The notes: generated by a model from the sequence alone, not told the origin. A stretch of 64,000 nt of DNA from Nocardiopsis gilva YIM 90087 (GCF_002263495.1 NZ_CP022753.1:3906001-3970000), one strand, 5' to 3'. Positions 10,334 to 19,581 are shown, counted from the stretch's first letter. Program-made: numbers and translations.

Positions 10334-10999
10334 GTGCACACCGGCACGACGCGGACGACCAAACACGGGCACGCCTGCGTGCGCCTGGAGCGGGACGGCG
10401 CCACTCTGGTCATCGACCCGGGAGGGTTCAGCGAACCCGACGCGGCGGTGGGGGCCGACGCCATCGCGATCACCCACGAGCATCCGGACCACTTCGACCT
10501 GGACCGGCTGCGGGCGGCGGTGCGGGCCCGCCCGGGCGTGGAGATCTACACGCATGCGGGGATCGCCGAGCAACTGGACGAGCTGCGCGAGCTGGGCGCG
10601 CGGGTGCACGCGGTGTCCCACGGCGACACGCCCCGGATCGCCGGGTTCGACGCGCACGTGTACGGGGAGCGCCACGCGGTGATCCACCCCGACATTCCGG
10701 TCATAACCAACATCGGTTTCCGGATCGACACATCGACGGGCGGCGTCTTCCACCCGGGGGACGCGCTGACCGTGCCCGAGGACCCGGTGGACACGCTCCT
10801 GGTTCCCGTGCAGGCACCGTGGTCGAAGGTGAGCGAGGTGATCGACTACCTCCGCGAGGCCGCGCCGCGCTCGGCGCTCGCGATCCACGACGGCCTGCTC
10901 AGCGAGGATGGAGCGGACGTCTATGCCCGCGTACTCGGGATGACGGTGGCCGACGTGGACTACACGCGGCTGCTGCCGGGCCAGCAGCGCGACCTCTAG
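10334..10999 (+). CDS. metallo-beta-lactamase fold hydrolase
   Basis: The 221-residue protein has the metal-binding HxHxDH motif as THEHPDHFD at about residues 47-55, preceded by HGHACVRLE. Later conserved His/Asp appear in FHPGDAL and AIHDGLL. This is the compact UlaG-like (COG2220) branch of the superfamily, cytoplasmic metal hydrolases of varied substrates. GTG start. A GC-rich hairpin follows the stop, and the gene appears monocistronic. Substrate cannot be told. Confidence 0.87.
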   Translation: MHTGTTRTTKHGHACVRLERDGATLVIDPGGFSEPDAAVGADAIAITHEHPDHFDLDRLRAAVRARPGVEIYTHAGIAEQLDELRELGARVHAVSHGDTPRIAGFDAHVYGERHAVIHPDIPVITNIGFRIDTSTGGVFHPGDALTVPEDPVDTLLVPVQAPWSKVSEVIDYLREAAPRSALAIHDGLLSEDGADVYARVLGMTVADVDYTRLLPGQQRDL

Positions 11000-11012
11000 C
11001 CGCGCCGGCGGC

Positions 11013-11035
11013 GGGGGCGGCTCCGCGCCGCCCCC
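11013..11035 (+). terminator. hairpin terminator
   Basis: Nine-bp stem (11013-11021 with 11027-11035), loop TCCGC, then CTCTTG, just past the metallo-hydrolase stop at 10999. Confidence 0.55.
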
Positions 11036-11040
11036 TCTTG

Positions 11041-11489
11041 GTCTAGACCGGAATGTGATGCGTGCATCAGGGTTCACCCCTAGGCACGGACCGAAATCCC
11101 CCATACGATGTCTGAGGTCCGGCTGAAACAGGCTGGTTCTCGTGATTCACGACCAAAACCGGACAGATCCGCAAAGATCGGTCGCGGATCGGACGGTTTA
11201 GGTAACGGTTGAGCGAGTAATTTCCCCACCCCCCGTGCGCAATCGGGAGTGGGGATGGCATGATTACGTACCGGCTCGCAGGGAGTGCGGGATCGCCTCC
11301 CCGGCCGTTTGCGTGAGCGCCCGCCGTCTTCGGCGGATCTGCGCCGCAGTGGTCTCCACCACACCGGGAACACCGAAGCATCGCACGGCGTTGCGTCGTG
11401 CGGGGTGCCTCACGCCGTATGACCAACGTTTTGTTCTGACCCTAGCTGTTCAACAGCTTACTAGCGAATTCAGTAGAGGTGGTTCAACC
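11041..11489 (+). other. long upstream region of the whiB gene
   Basis: About 450 bp without a convincing gene. It holds a near-perfect dyad TGATGC-GT-GCATCA at 11056-11069 and a second one near the gene (11444-11458). The length suits a regulated, possibly multi-promoter, upstream region such as whiB-like genes often have. Confidence 0.4.
11444..11458. promoter_or_regulatory. dyad operator candidate upstream of whiB
   Basis: Perfect dyad AGCTGTT-C-AACAGCT ending 31 bp before the ATG. It could bind a regulator or form a hairpin in the 5' leader. Confidence 0.35.
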
Positions 11490-11789
11490 ATGTCTCAGGT
11501 ACGTCGGCAGGCCGCGCTGCGCCCCCGCCCGAGCTGGGGGTGGCAGGATGCCGCCGCGTGCCGGGGCGAAGACCTCGTGCTCTTCTTCGGCCCCGATGGC
11601 GAGCGCCAGCCGGAGCGGGAGATTCGCGAGCGCAAGGCAAAGGAAATCTGTGGTGCCTGCCCGGTCCGCACCGAATGTCTCGACTACGCGATCTCGCGGC
11701 CTGAGAAGTACGGCACCTGGGGCGGCCTCAACGAAGACGAGCGGGCCTCGGAGCGCCGGCGCCGCATGCGCCGCGCCAACGCCGCCTGA
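11490..11789 (+). CDS. WhiB family iron-sulfur transcriptional regulator
   Basis: The 99-residue protein has the Wbl layout: four cysteines (AACRG; then EICGACPVRTEC, spaced C-x2-C-x5-C) to hold a 4Fe-4S cluster, the GTWGGL turn, and a basic C-terminal tail (ERRRRMRRANAA) for DNA contact. The FFGPDGER segment between the first two Cys resembles WhiD/WhiB3-type members more than WhiB1 or WblA. Wbl proteins bind sigma factors and control development or stress. Start ATG 11490 with AGAGGTGG upstream; the frame is open further back but lacks Wbl-like sequence there. Confidence 0.93.
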   Translation: MSQVRRQAALRPRPSWGWQDAAACRGEDLVLFFGPDGERQPEREIRERKAKEICGACPVRTECLDYAISRPEKYGTWGGLNEDERASERRRRMRRANAA

Positions 11790-11900
11790 CCCGACTTCTC
11801 TCCCCGGGCTCCGCCCCTGACAGTGGGCGGAGGCATGACACCAGGTGTCCCCTCGCGGGGATGATCCCAGTTCCCTTTGCGGCCCCGGCCTCAATATTCA

Positions 11901-11942
11901 CCCGTGGCGCCCCGACGTAGCACACGTCGAGGGCGCCACGGG
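11901..11942 (+). terminator. terminator of whiB with U-tract
   Basis: Outer stem 11901-11912 with 11931-11942, inner stem 11913-11918 with 11924-11929, loop AGCAC, followed by TTTT. It lies 112 bp past the whiB stop. Confidence 0.8.
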
Positions 11943-12016
11943 TTTTCTGACGCCTTTTCCCGCCATCTTCCGCGGCACCACGGCGCGCCACGCGTTCCCC
12001 CACTCTCGATGCGGGG

Positions 12017-13321
12017 TCAGAGGTGCCGGTCGAACCACTCGGCCACCGCGACGTCGACCTCCTGCCACCCGCCGGACTCGCCGAGCAGCTGCTCGACCCC
12101 GGGGACCACACCAAGTTCGTGGGGTGCCCCCATGCGGCTCAGCGCCCATTCGGTGAGTTCGCGGAGGAAGGAGTCACCGCCCTGGACCAGCACGAGGGTC
12201 GGCGCCCGCACCCCGGGCAGGCGCTCCTCGGCCAGGTCGATCCGGCCGCCGTGGGCCGCGACCGCCGCGATGTCGTCGGGGCGCCCCGCGGCGGCCACCA
12301 GTGCCGCCGGCGCCCCGGCCCCCGAGCCGAACAGTCCGACGCGGGCGTCACCCAGCTCGGTGGCCCGGCGCAGCCAGCCCACCACGTCTTCCAACCGCTC
12401 GCCCAGCGTCATGGCGGTGACCTCCTCGCCGCCGCCATTGACGCGGTTCCACTCCTCCGAGGTGAGCAGATCGATCAGCAGAGTGGCCAGTCCCGACCGG
12501 CGCATCCGCGCGGCGACCGACCGGTGCCGCGGCTCATGCCTCCCGTGGCCGAGCGCGACGACCACGGCCCCCCGCACGTCGGCCGGGGTCGCGAGATCGC
12601 CGTCGAGGTAGACGTCGCCCGCGCGGATCCGCACCGCGCGCTCCGCCTCGGCACCGATCTCCATCTCACGCAGCTCTGTCAGGAGCGCCGTCACGTCGGA
12701 GTCGGTGAGCTGGGCGAAGTCGCGGTACCACTCCCCCACGGCGTGGAAGTTCTCCGGCGCGGTCAGCACCACCAGGTCGTCGACCTCGGAGCGCAGCGCC
12801 TCCATCGCCGACTGCGAACCGACGGGGACCGCCAGCACGAGGCGTGCCGGATGGGCGCGGCGGACCATGCGCAGCGCCGAGCGGGCGGTGCCGCCGGTGG
12901 CGACACCGTCGTCCACGACGATCACATCCCGGTCGGCCAGGCGCGGCGCCTCGCGCGACCCGCGGTAGGTGCGCAGGCGGCGGTCCAGCTCGGCGCGCTC
13001 CTGGTCGACGGTGGCCATCAGCGCGTCCCGGGGCACATGCAGGCGCGCGAGGGCGACGTCGTCGAAGGCGACCTGTCCGTCCTCGGCGATCGCGCCCACG
13101 CCCAGCTCGGCGTGGCCGGGCAGGCCGATCTTGCGGACCATCAGGACGTCCATGGGGACCCGCAGTCGGCGGGCCAGTTCGGCGGCGACCGGCACCCCGC
13201 CGCGGGGAAGGGCCAGCACGATGGGGTCATTGCGGAGCTCCAACGTGCGCACACGCTCGGCGAGCCGACGCCCGGCCTCCGAGCGATCGGTAAACGGCAG
13301 CGATACGGGTAGCGGATTCAT
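12017..13321 (-). CDS. phosphoribosyltransferase / alpha-beta hydrolase fusion
   Basis: The 434-residue fusion has an N-terminal type I phosphoribosyltransferase domain (~1-215) with LALPRGGVPVAAELA and the PRPP loop VIVVDDGVATGGTA. A dienelactone-hydrolase-like domain (~225-434) follows, with a nucleophile-elbow-like GLFGSGAGA. The same fusion is known in mycobacterial dormancy-region proteins (Rv0571c type). The base used by the PRTase and the hydrolase substrate are unknown. It stands alone; ATG start. Confidence 0.88.
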   Translation of the reverse strand: MNPLPVSLPFTDRSEAGRRLAERVRTLELRNDPIVLALPRGGVPVAAELARRLRVPMDVLMVRKIGLPGHAELGVGAIAEDGQVAFDDVALARLHVPRDALMATVDQERAELDRRLRTYRGSREAPRLADRDVIVVDDGVATGGTARSALRMVRRAHPARLVLAVPVGSQSAMEALRSEVDDLVVLTAPENFHAVGEWYRDFAQLTDSDVTALLTELREMEIGAEAERAVRIRAGDVYLDGDLATPADVRGAVVVALGHGRHEPRHRSVAARMRRSGLATLLIDLLTSEEWNRVNGGGEEVTAMTLGERLEDVVGWLRRATELGDARVGLFGSGAGAPAALVAAAGRPDDIAAVAAHGGRIDLAEERLPGVRAPTLVLVQGGDSFLRELTEWALSRMGAPHELGVVPGVEQLLGESGGWQEVDVAVAEWFDRHL

Positions 13322-13518
13322 GATCGTCCGGCGTCTCCGCCCGCCGGTGCGGCGGTGGCGACGCCGCTCCCCTCCCGAGGTGCGGTGGAGAAAGTGCTAC
13401 CGGGATACCCGTTTCGCCACATCGGACAACATCCTCGGCGGGCAAATCTGCACCCGCCGGCGTGCTGGGCCGTCGCTGGCCCCTGCCCCGGGAATCGGCC
13501 GCGGCCCCCGGTGCGGGC

Positions 13519-14085
13519 TCAGCCCAGGGCCTTGCGGTAGTCGTTCTCCAGCACCGCCATGATCAGGGCGTCGTGGCGGCGCCCCTCCCACAGCAGCGCG
13601 TCGCGCAGGCGGCCCTCGACGCCGAACCCGCAGGCGCGGTAGACGGCGATCGCCCGCATGTTGAAGGCGTAGACGTCGAGCCAGACGCGGTGCAGCCCCA
13701 GACGGTCGAAGGCGTACTCCAGGACCAGGCGGGTGGCCTCCTTGCCGATGCCCTGCCCGGTGAACTCGATGGCCGACAGCGCGATGCGGTAGGCGGCGCT
13801 CTCGTTGTCGGGATCGATGTCGCTCAGGGCCAGCTCGCCGAGGAAGCGCCCCGACGACTGCTCGATGATGGCCAGGTCCACCCGGTCGGTCTGCTCGTCC
13901 CTGGTGGCGCACCATCGGCGGATCTCGGTGTAGGTGAACCGCTGATGTGTCCCGGTCAGGCGGCGCACCTCCTCGTCCCGCATCGAGGCATAGAAGTCGT
14001 CGGCGTGCTCCTCGCGTACCGGCACCAGGCGGACGTGCTCACCCGACAGAGTGGGTTTTTCACGCAGCGCGCTCAGGTCGATCAT
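13519..14085 (-). CDS. GNAT family N-acetyltransferase
   Basis: The 188-residue protein resembles the RimJ/RimL type of GNAT acetyltransferase: VRLVPVREEHADDFYASM at the start, the acetyl-CoA loop GQGIGKEATRLVLEYAF, and the late VWLDVYAFNMRAIAVYRACGF. It transfers an acetyl group from acetyl-CoA to a protein N-terminus or small amine. I start at ATG 14085 (GGAG ~10 nt upstream), where homology begins; an upstream frame adds ~36 unrelated residues. Divergent from the MFS gene at 14270. Substrate unknown. Confidence 0.87.
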   Translation of the reverse strand: MIDLSALREKPTLSGEHVRLVPVREEHADDFYASMRDEEVRRLTGTHQRFTYTEIRRWCATRDEQTDRVDLAIIEQSSGRFLGELALSDIDPDNESAAYRIALSAIEFTGQGIGKEATRLVLEYAFDRLGLHRVWLDVYAFNMRAIAVYRACGFGVEGRLRDALLWEGRRHDALIMAVLENDYRKALG

Positions 14086-14269
14086 CGTTGAGGGGCTCCG
14101 GTCGTCTTCGGCCGGATGAGCGGGGATCCGGCTGGGGGTGTGGAGATCGTCATGCGTGGGCGAATCTGCCAGAAGATCATACGTATAGGGCACTCGCGCT
14201 CGAACGCAACCCCTACGATGGGCGGACGCACAGCGTCTCCGGACGCCGCGTGGGCAACGGGGAGGCTCA

Positions 14270-15472
14270 TTGACGACGAGTCGTCAAGCGCGGGCACCGG
14301 GGCGGGAGGCAGGGCGCGCGCGGGTCGCGGTGGCGGCCCTCTTCTTCGTCAACGGCTTTACCTACACCAACGTGGTGCCGTGGCTTCCGGCGATCAAGGA
14401 CGGTCTGGGCCTGTCCAACGCCGCCCTGGGGACGGCGATCGCGGCGATGCCGTTCGGGGCGCTGCTGACCGGCATGCTGGCCGGTCCGCTGATCGGCCGG
14501 TTCGGCAGCGGCCGTGTCGCGGTGGCGTCCGGTGTGCTGGGCGCCGGTGTGCTGCCGCTGGTGGCAGCGGCACCGGGCTGGGGGACGCTGGCGGCGGCGC
14601 TGTTCGCGCTGGGATGCGCCGACGCCTGGATGGACCCGGCGATGAACGCGCACGCGCTGCGGGTGCAGCTCCGCTACGGCCGGTCCATCATCAACCTGTT
14701 CCACGCGCTGTGGAGCATCGCGGCGGTCAGCGGGGGTCTGGTCGGAGCGAGCATGGCGCAGCTGGGTGTCCCCCTGCCGGTCCACTTGGGCGTGGTCGCG
14801 GTTCTCCTGGTCGCCGCGGTGCTGGCGGCGTCCCCGTTCCTGCTTCCGGGTCCGGAGCACGCCGAACGCGGCATCGGCGGCGGATCCACACAGGGGCCGC
14901 GGGAGCTGCTGCGGCGTGCGCGTCCCGCGGTCGGCGCGCTCCTGGCGCTCAGTCTGCTGCTGATGCTGGCGGGAGCGATCGAGGACGCGGCGGCGTCGTG
15001 GGGCGCGGTCTACACGCACGGCGAGCTCGGTGCACCGCTGATGCTCGCCAGCCTGCCGTTCATCGCCTGCCAGTCGATGATGACCGTGGGGCGGCTGACC
15101 GGCGACCGGCTGACCGACCGTTTCGGCGCGGTGGCGGTGGCTCGCGGCGGCATGCTGCTGGCGGCAGCGGGGATGGCGGGGGCGCTGCTGTGGCCGCAGA
15201 CCGCGCCGACGATCGCGGGGTTCGGCCTGGTCGGCCTGGGTGTGGCGACGCTCTTCCCGCTCACGCTGGCGGCAGCGGGGGAGATTCCCGGTGTGCGCAG
15301 CGGAGACGGGGTGGTGATCGTCGGGTGGCTGGGACGCTTGGGGTCCCTGACGCTTCCACCGCTGGTCGGGATGGTGGCCGACGCTTCGTCGCTGGGGACG
15401 GCGCTGTGGCTGGTTCCGGTGGGCTCGCTGTGCGCGGTGCTACTCGCCGCGACGCTGCGCCCGCGCGCCTAG
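14270..15472 (+). CDS. MFS transporter
   Basis: The 400-residue membrane protein has about twelve hydrophobic segments and the MFS loop-2 signature as GPLIGRFGSGRV. The pattern NGFTYTNVVPWLPAIKDGLGLSNAALG resembles YbjJ-like exporters. Start is TTG 14270 with GGGGAGG just upstream. Divergent from the GNAT gene, so the two may share a promoter region. Substrate unknown. Confidence 0.87.
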   Translation: MTTSRQARAPGREAGRARVAVAALFFVNGFTYTNVVPWLPAIKDGLGLSNAALGTAIAAMPFGALLTGMLAGPLIGRFGSGRVAVASGVLGAGVLPLVAAAPGWGTLAAALFALGCADAWMDPAMNAHALRVQLRYGRSIINLFHALWSIAAVSGGLVGASMAQLGVPLPVHLGVVAVLLVAAVLAASPFLLPGPEHAERGIGGGSTQGPRELLRRARPAVGALLALSLLLMLAGAIEDAAASWGAVYTHGELGAPLMLASLPFIACQSMMTVGRLTGDRLTDRFGAVAVARGGMLLAAAGMAGALLWPQTAPTIAGFGLVGLGVATLFPLTLAAAGEIPGVRSGDGVVIVGWLGRLGSLTLPPLVGMVADASSLGTALWLVPVGSLCAVLLAATLRPRA

Positions 15473-15500
15473 CGCCTGGTCAGATCACCCGAACATAGGC

Positions 15501-15530
15501 CGTCCCAGGCCACAGTGGTGGCCCGGGACG
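15501..15530 (+). terminator. hairpin terminator of the MFS gene
   Basis: Thirteen-bp stem with one mismatch (15501-15513 with 15518-15530), 28 bp past the MFS stop. Confidence 0.6.
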
Positions 15531-15655
15531 GGATTGGGGATGTCCGCGCGCTCGGGCTCCTCGTTCAGCTCGCCGCCGTTGCTGTCGGGGCCCACGGCCC
15601 TGCAGCATCGACGTCTCACGTCACTCGGTCGCCCGCGCGGTGATCGCCGCCTGTC

Positions 15656-16552
15656 CTAGCGCAGCTGCGGAGCGCGGCCCCGGGAGGCGAACACGGTCAT
15701 GGCGCCGATACCGGCGATGACCGCACCGCCGAGCACGAAGCCCGTCAGGTCGACACCGGTGACCGGCAGCTGCTGGCCGGCCTTGGTGGTGCCACCGTTG
15801 TCGGAGGACGTGCCCTGCTGCGGAGCGCTCTGGCCGTCGGCGTCGGTCGCGGCCGGACCGGTCGCGCCCTGCTCACCCTGCGGACCCTGGGGGCCTTGCG
15901 GACCCTGCGGCCCCTCGGGGCCGGGCTTACCGGGCGTGCCCGGTTCACCAGGGGTGCCAGGCTCACCCGGCGTGCCGGGCTCACCAGGCTCACCGGGGGT
16001 ACCCGGGTTCTGGTCGTCGCCGTCGTCACCGGGGTCGCCCGGGTCACCGGGATCACCGGGATCACCGGGATCACCGGGATCACCGGGGTCACCGGGGTCA
16101 CCGGGATCACCCGGGTCACCGGGATCACCCGGGTCACCAGGATCACCCGGGTCACCAGGATCACCCGGGTCACCGGGATCACCCGGGTCGCCAGGATCAC
16201 CAGGATCACCCGGGTCGCCAGGATCACCCGGGTCACCGGGATCACCGGGGTCACCAGGATCACCCGGGTCACCGGGGTCACCAGGATCGCCGGGGATTCC
16301 CGGGTCCGGGTCACCGGGGACCAGGTCGTCCAAGGGCGGCACGATGATGCTTGCCGGAGCCGTCTCCTTGGACGCAGCGAGCGGCGTCGTAGCGGCCGGA
16401 GCCTCCTGAGGAACCTCAGCAGCAGTCGCAGGCGCGTCGACAGCCTCGGGGGCCGTCTCCGCGACAGTGTCCGCGAACGCCGGGACCGCGTGGAACCCGG
16501 CGGCCATCAGACCCGCAGCGGTCACGGTGACCGCGCGTGCTGTAAAGGACAT
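15656..16552 (-). CDS. collagen-like LPxTG cell-wall protein
   Basis: The 298-residue secreted protein has, in order: signal peptide (1-27, ending VPAFA), an Ala/Pro/Glu-rich spacer (~28-80), a long collagen-like tract of about thirty Gly-Asp-Pro triplets (~80-175), a second Gly-x-y tract ([15 protein letters not shown]) to ~225, a Ser/Thr/Gly spacer, and a sortase signal LPVTG at 262-266 followed by a hydrophobic segment and the basic tail SRGRAPQLR. It should be covalently wall-anchored by a class-type sortase and form triple helices or a flexible stalk. ATG start with AGGAG upstream. The reverse-strand frame (Ser-Pro-Gly repeats) is an artefact. Function unknown; adhesion or sheath is a guess. 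Confidence 0.85.
   Translation of the reverse strand: MSFTARAVTVTAAGLMAAGFHAVPAFADTVAETAPEAVDAPATAAEVPQEAPAATTPLAASKETAPASIIVPPLDDLVPGDPDPGIPGDPGDPGDPGDPGDPGDPGDPGDPGDPGDPGDPGDPGDPGDPGDPGDPGDPGDPGDPGDPGDPGDPGDPGDPGDPGDPGDPGDPGDPGDDGDDQNPGTPGEPGEPGTPGEPGTPGEPGTPGKPGPEGPQGPQGPQGPQGEQGATGPAATDADGQSAPQQGTSSDNGGTTKAGQQLPVTGVDLTGFVLGGAVIAGIGAMTVFASRGRAPQLR
16030..16310. repeat. 9-bp tandem repeat coding for Gly-Asp-Pro
   Basis: About thirty copies of a 9-bp unit (on the plus strand variants of CCGGGATCA and CCGGGTCAC). Codons vary at third positions (GGT/GGC, GAC/GAT, CCG/CCC/CCT), so the array is constrained at protein level, but slippage could change copy number between strains. Confidence 0.85.
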
Positions 16553-16582
16553 CCTGCTCCTTTCTTTTATCGGGGGATATTT

Positions 16583-18013
16583 CTATTCAGGGGAGAGGGC
16601 ATAGAGGTCGCCATCGGCGATGACGAGGGCGCGGTCGTCGAGAAGTCCCCAGGGCCGGACGGCGTCCCGGTCCATGTCGATGGGGTCGCCGTCGGCCGGG
16701 ATCGCCACCGGGGCGCCCCCGGCGTCGCCATAGACCAGGTCACCGGCCACGCTGGCGGGGGTGAAGCCGTTCAGTGTCCGCCCCTCACCGGCGGCGAGGT
16801 CGAAGATCACCGGGCCATAGGCGGCGAGAGAGCCGCCTCGCACCCATCGCACGTCCGCGACATCGTCGGCGTCGACCTCGGCGGCGGCGATCGCGGAACC
16901 GTCCTCGGCGTCGTGCAGCGCGACCAGGTCATCGCCGCCGCCATCAGCCTTCCACAGCACAACGACGTAGTCGGCGCCGGCGGTGAGCAGCTCGATCGGC
17001 CGGTCCGCTCCGGAGGGAGCCTTCGGCACGATCTCCTTCTCCTTGTCCTTCGCGGCTCCGGCGTCCACCCAGGTCCACCTGCCGGTCCTGACGCCCATGA
17101 GGACACGGTCGGTGTCAGCGAGCATCGCGCCGAAGCCGGAGGGGACCTTCACTTCCTTGAGCTTCTCGCCGTCCGGGATATAGGCGCGGTCGTCTTCAAG
17201 GACGAGGGGGCTCGTCCCGGCGAAGGTCACGCGGGCGTTGTCGGGCAGGTCGATGGCCTCGGGGTCGCCTCCGCCGGCAGGCCACTGCCAGAGCGTCTCG
17301 TTGTCAGTGATCGCAACCCCGTAACCGTCACCCGTGGCCACGAAGACCGGCGCCCCCGCGATGTCCGAGGAGGACAGGGGGAGCTGGGCCGACCACTTCT
17401 GCTCACCCTTGGGGTCGACGACGACGAGCTCGTCATTGGGGTTGATGAAGGCGGCCAGGCTCCCATCGGGAGCGAGGGCCGGACGGGTCCCGGTCCGTGT
17501 CGGAAGCCGCCACGCCGCTTCCCGCGAGAATCCCGGCGGGGCGGCCCGGGTCTCCAGGATGACACCGGACTCCTCGGCGCTGCCGCCGTTGACCTCGGTT
17601 CCGATGAGGTCGGGACCCCACACCCAAACGACGCCGACACCGACGGCGGCGACCACCGCCAGCGCGCCACCGGACAGGGCGAGGGCGACCTTCTTGCCCT
17701 TCCCCTGACGCTTGGCGGAGGGACGCGCCACGAGTTCGGCCTCGCTGCCTCCTGCCGCCCGCACCACGCCCGTCGGGCTGATGATGAGCTGCCAGGAGCC
17801 ATTGGCGTCCCTGGCGTTGACCAGGACGGAACGGCTGAGATGGGCGGCGTACCCGGTGGCGACGTCGAGCGCGGCGCGGCGGGTCTCCTTGGGAATGGAA
17901 CCGGTGACCACCTGGGTGCGGCCCTCGATGGTGACTTCGGCGCTGTGCTCGTCGCGCGAGATGACGATGACGACCGAGCCCCGCTGGCGTCCCGGTTCCC
18001 TGCCGCTGCTCAC
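16583..18013 (-). CDS. one-pass membrane protein with outer propeller-like domain, function unknown
   Basis: The 476-residue protein has a cytoplasmic N-domain (~1-105; SVVIVISRDEHSAEVTIEG early on), a basic stretch RPSAKRQGKGKK, one membrane helix (~107-130), and a ~340-residue outer domain. That domain is rich in repeating Asp-Gly turns (APDGSLAAFINPNDEL, TGDGYGVAITDNETLW) like a beta-propeller. Start is GTG 18013 with AGGTGA upstream; the frame stays open earlier with non-protein-like sequence. It is 30 bp from the collagen-like gene on the same strand, so they may share a transcript. I do not recognise a named family. Confidence 0.7.
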   Translation of the reverse strand: MSSGREPGRQRGSVVIVISRDEHSAEVTIEGRTQVVTGSIPKETRRAALDVATGYAAHLSRSVLVNARDANGSWQLIISPTGVVRAAGGSEAELVARPSAKRQGKGKKVALALSGGALAVVAAVGVGVVWVWGPDLIGTEVNGGSAEESGVILETRAAPPGFSREAAWRLPTRTGTRPALAPDGSLAAFINPNDELVVVDPKGEQKWSAQLPLSSSDIAGAPVFVATGDGYGVAITDNETLWQWPAGGGDPEAIDLPDNARVTFAGTSPLVLEDDRAYIPDGEKLKEVKVPSGFGAMLADTDRVLMGVRTGRWTWVDAGAAKDKEKEIVPKAPSGADRPIELLTAGADYVVVLWKADGGGDDLVALHDAEDGSAIAAAEVDADDVADVRWVRGGSLAAYGPVIFDLAAGEGRTLNGFTPASVAGDLVYGDAGGAPVAIPADGDPIDMDRDAVRPWGLLDDRALVIADGDLYALSPE

Positions 18014-18540
18014 GCGATCACCTGCCGGTCGGCACGCGGGTGCGGTCCGTTGTCCGGGCACGCCGAGGGGCGGCCTGCGGCGGATCCGATGGGACAGGGA
18101 CGCAGTCCTCGTCGCGGCGGAAACGCGGCGCTCATGATGATGGTGAACCTGTTCGTCATCGAGAGTGGGGCACCAACGGGGGCGCCCAGCACGGGGGTAC
18201 GGGACATCCGGGGGTCGGCGGAAAAAGAGAGAGTGGGCCGCCATTGGGCCAGGGGTGATGGCGGGCCAACGAGATGATACTGACCTCGGATAACGCCCAG
18301 GTCCTCGGTGGCGCCTACTGGAGAAGGGGCGCTGCGCCGTACCGGGAGCGCCGCGCACGACTCCCACCTCGCCGAAATATCCGCTCACCTGCGGTAATAC
18401 TCAGATGGGAGCCAGAGGGACGGCAACGGAGACGCGGCTGACCCGGTTTAGGATCACCGTTTTCGACCGAAAAGTTCTGCCGAAAATGACCACATCCGGC
18501 CGTGGAGGAGCAAGCGACACCCCCGCCTCACACTCCGCAG

Positions 18541-18573
18541 CTGACCGGCGCCCGGCCGACGGCGGCCGGTCAG
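18541..18573 (-). terminator. hairpin terminator of the HNH gene
   Basis: Nine-bp stem (18541-18549 with 18565-18573) directly past the stop of the minus-strand nuclease gene. Confidence 0.5.
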
Positions 18574-18576
18574 CGG

Positions 18577-19365
18577 TCAGCAGGTGCCCAGCATCTCCTC
18601 AAGGCCGGTCCTGTCCTCCTTGGCGATTGGAAGGTCGTAGTTGAGGGTGACGTCGACGTAGGACACCGCATAGCTGCACTGGAAGCCCTCGTACGGCTGC
18701 CACTCCCCCGGCCCCGCGTCACCCTTCTGCATATTGGCCGGACCGTCCGAGGCAAAGAGGTTGTCCGGATCGTTGGCGAACTGCACACGCTTGTCGCGGT
18801 CCCACTCGCTGGCGCCCATCCGCCACGCGAGCGACAGCGGGACCAGGTGGTCGACCTGGACCGCCTGCGGCTTGTCGGCGCTGAACTCGATCATCTCGCC
18901 GGTGTAGGGGTCCTCCAGCGTTCCCTCCAGCACCTTGCAGTCGGCGTTGACGCGGGCGCCCTCCAGATCGCGGGCGAGGATGTCGTTGCGGGTGGAGCAT
19001 CCGTTCTTGTCGGTGTCGATCCAGGGGGAGCCGAACTCCTTGCGTTCGTAGTCGCCGCGGGGCTGCGGCTCGGCGACCTTGATCTCCTTCAGATGTTGCC
19101 GCGCCTCGGCGACCTCCTGGCCGGTTGGGTTCCAGCGGTCGTCGGACGAGCCGGAGGACGAGGCCCCCGGGTCAGAGCCGACCGAGGAGGAAGAACCGGA
19201 ACCCCCGCCTCGTCCCAGGAGGTCGCCCGCCGTCTCGAAGAAGTTCTTACCCGTCAGTGCGGAGATGAGGGCGGCGAGCACGAGCAGTACGACCACAGAG
19301 GCGAACAGCCCGGTCAGCCGTCTCTTGGTGAGCGCGCCGGACGCACGGGGGGAGGGACGGTTCAT
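18577..19365 (-). CDS. membrane-anchored HNH/DUF1524 family nuclease
   Basis: The 262-residue protein has a basic N-terminus, one membrane helix (~20-38), a Gly/Ser linker, and a C-terminal DUF1524-type HNH domain. The metal-binding VQVDHLVPLSLAWRMGAS supplies the DH of the HNH core, with the later NDPDNLFASDGPANMQKGD providing the second Asn/Asp set. Members are secreted or surface nucleases. Topology places the catalytic part outside the cell. Start ATG 19365 with AGGAGA upstream. Role could be DNA scavenging or release of extracellular DNA; unproven. Confidence 0.85.
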   Translation of the reverse strand: MNRPSPRASGALTKRRLTGLFASVVVLLVLAALISALTGKNFFETAGDLLGRGGGSGSSSSVGSDPGASSSGSSDDRWNPTGQEVAEARQHLKEIKVAEPQPRGDYERKEFGSPWIDTDKNGCSTRNDILARDLEGARVNADCKVLEGTLEDPYTGEMIEFSADKPQAVQVDHLVPLSLAWRMGASEWDRDKRVQFANDPDNLFASDGPANMQKGDAGPGEWQPYEGFQCSYAVSYVDVTLNYDLPIAKEDRTGLEEMLGTC

Positions 19366-19581
19366 TCGGTTCTCCTGCGTGCACGTCAGAGGGAGGGAGA
19401 TAGGAGGGGCCAGACCGCCGGAAAATCCGGGAGGAAACCGGCCAGACATGATCATGCCGGATCGCGCGATCCCGTCTCCCCTCCGACGGCGTGCCGCTGC
19501 TCTCATTCGCGCCGTCCTCGCCGGGTGAGCGGCTCTCCTGATCCCCAGGAGCCTCCTCGGACGCTGTGTCCTCCACCGTGT

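Noticed and set aside
16018-16315. Regular repeat that might suggest a CRISPR array
   Set aside because: Units are 9 bp without spacers and code for Gly-Asp-Pro; it is a coding tandem repeat.
15699-16409. Plus-strand frame of Ser-Pro-Gly repeats opposite the collagen-like gene
   Set aside because: It is the antisense of the GDP repeat; it lacks signal, start context and family features, while the minus strand has signal peptide and LPVTG.
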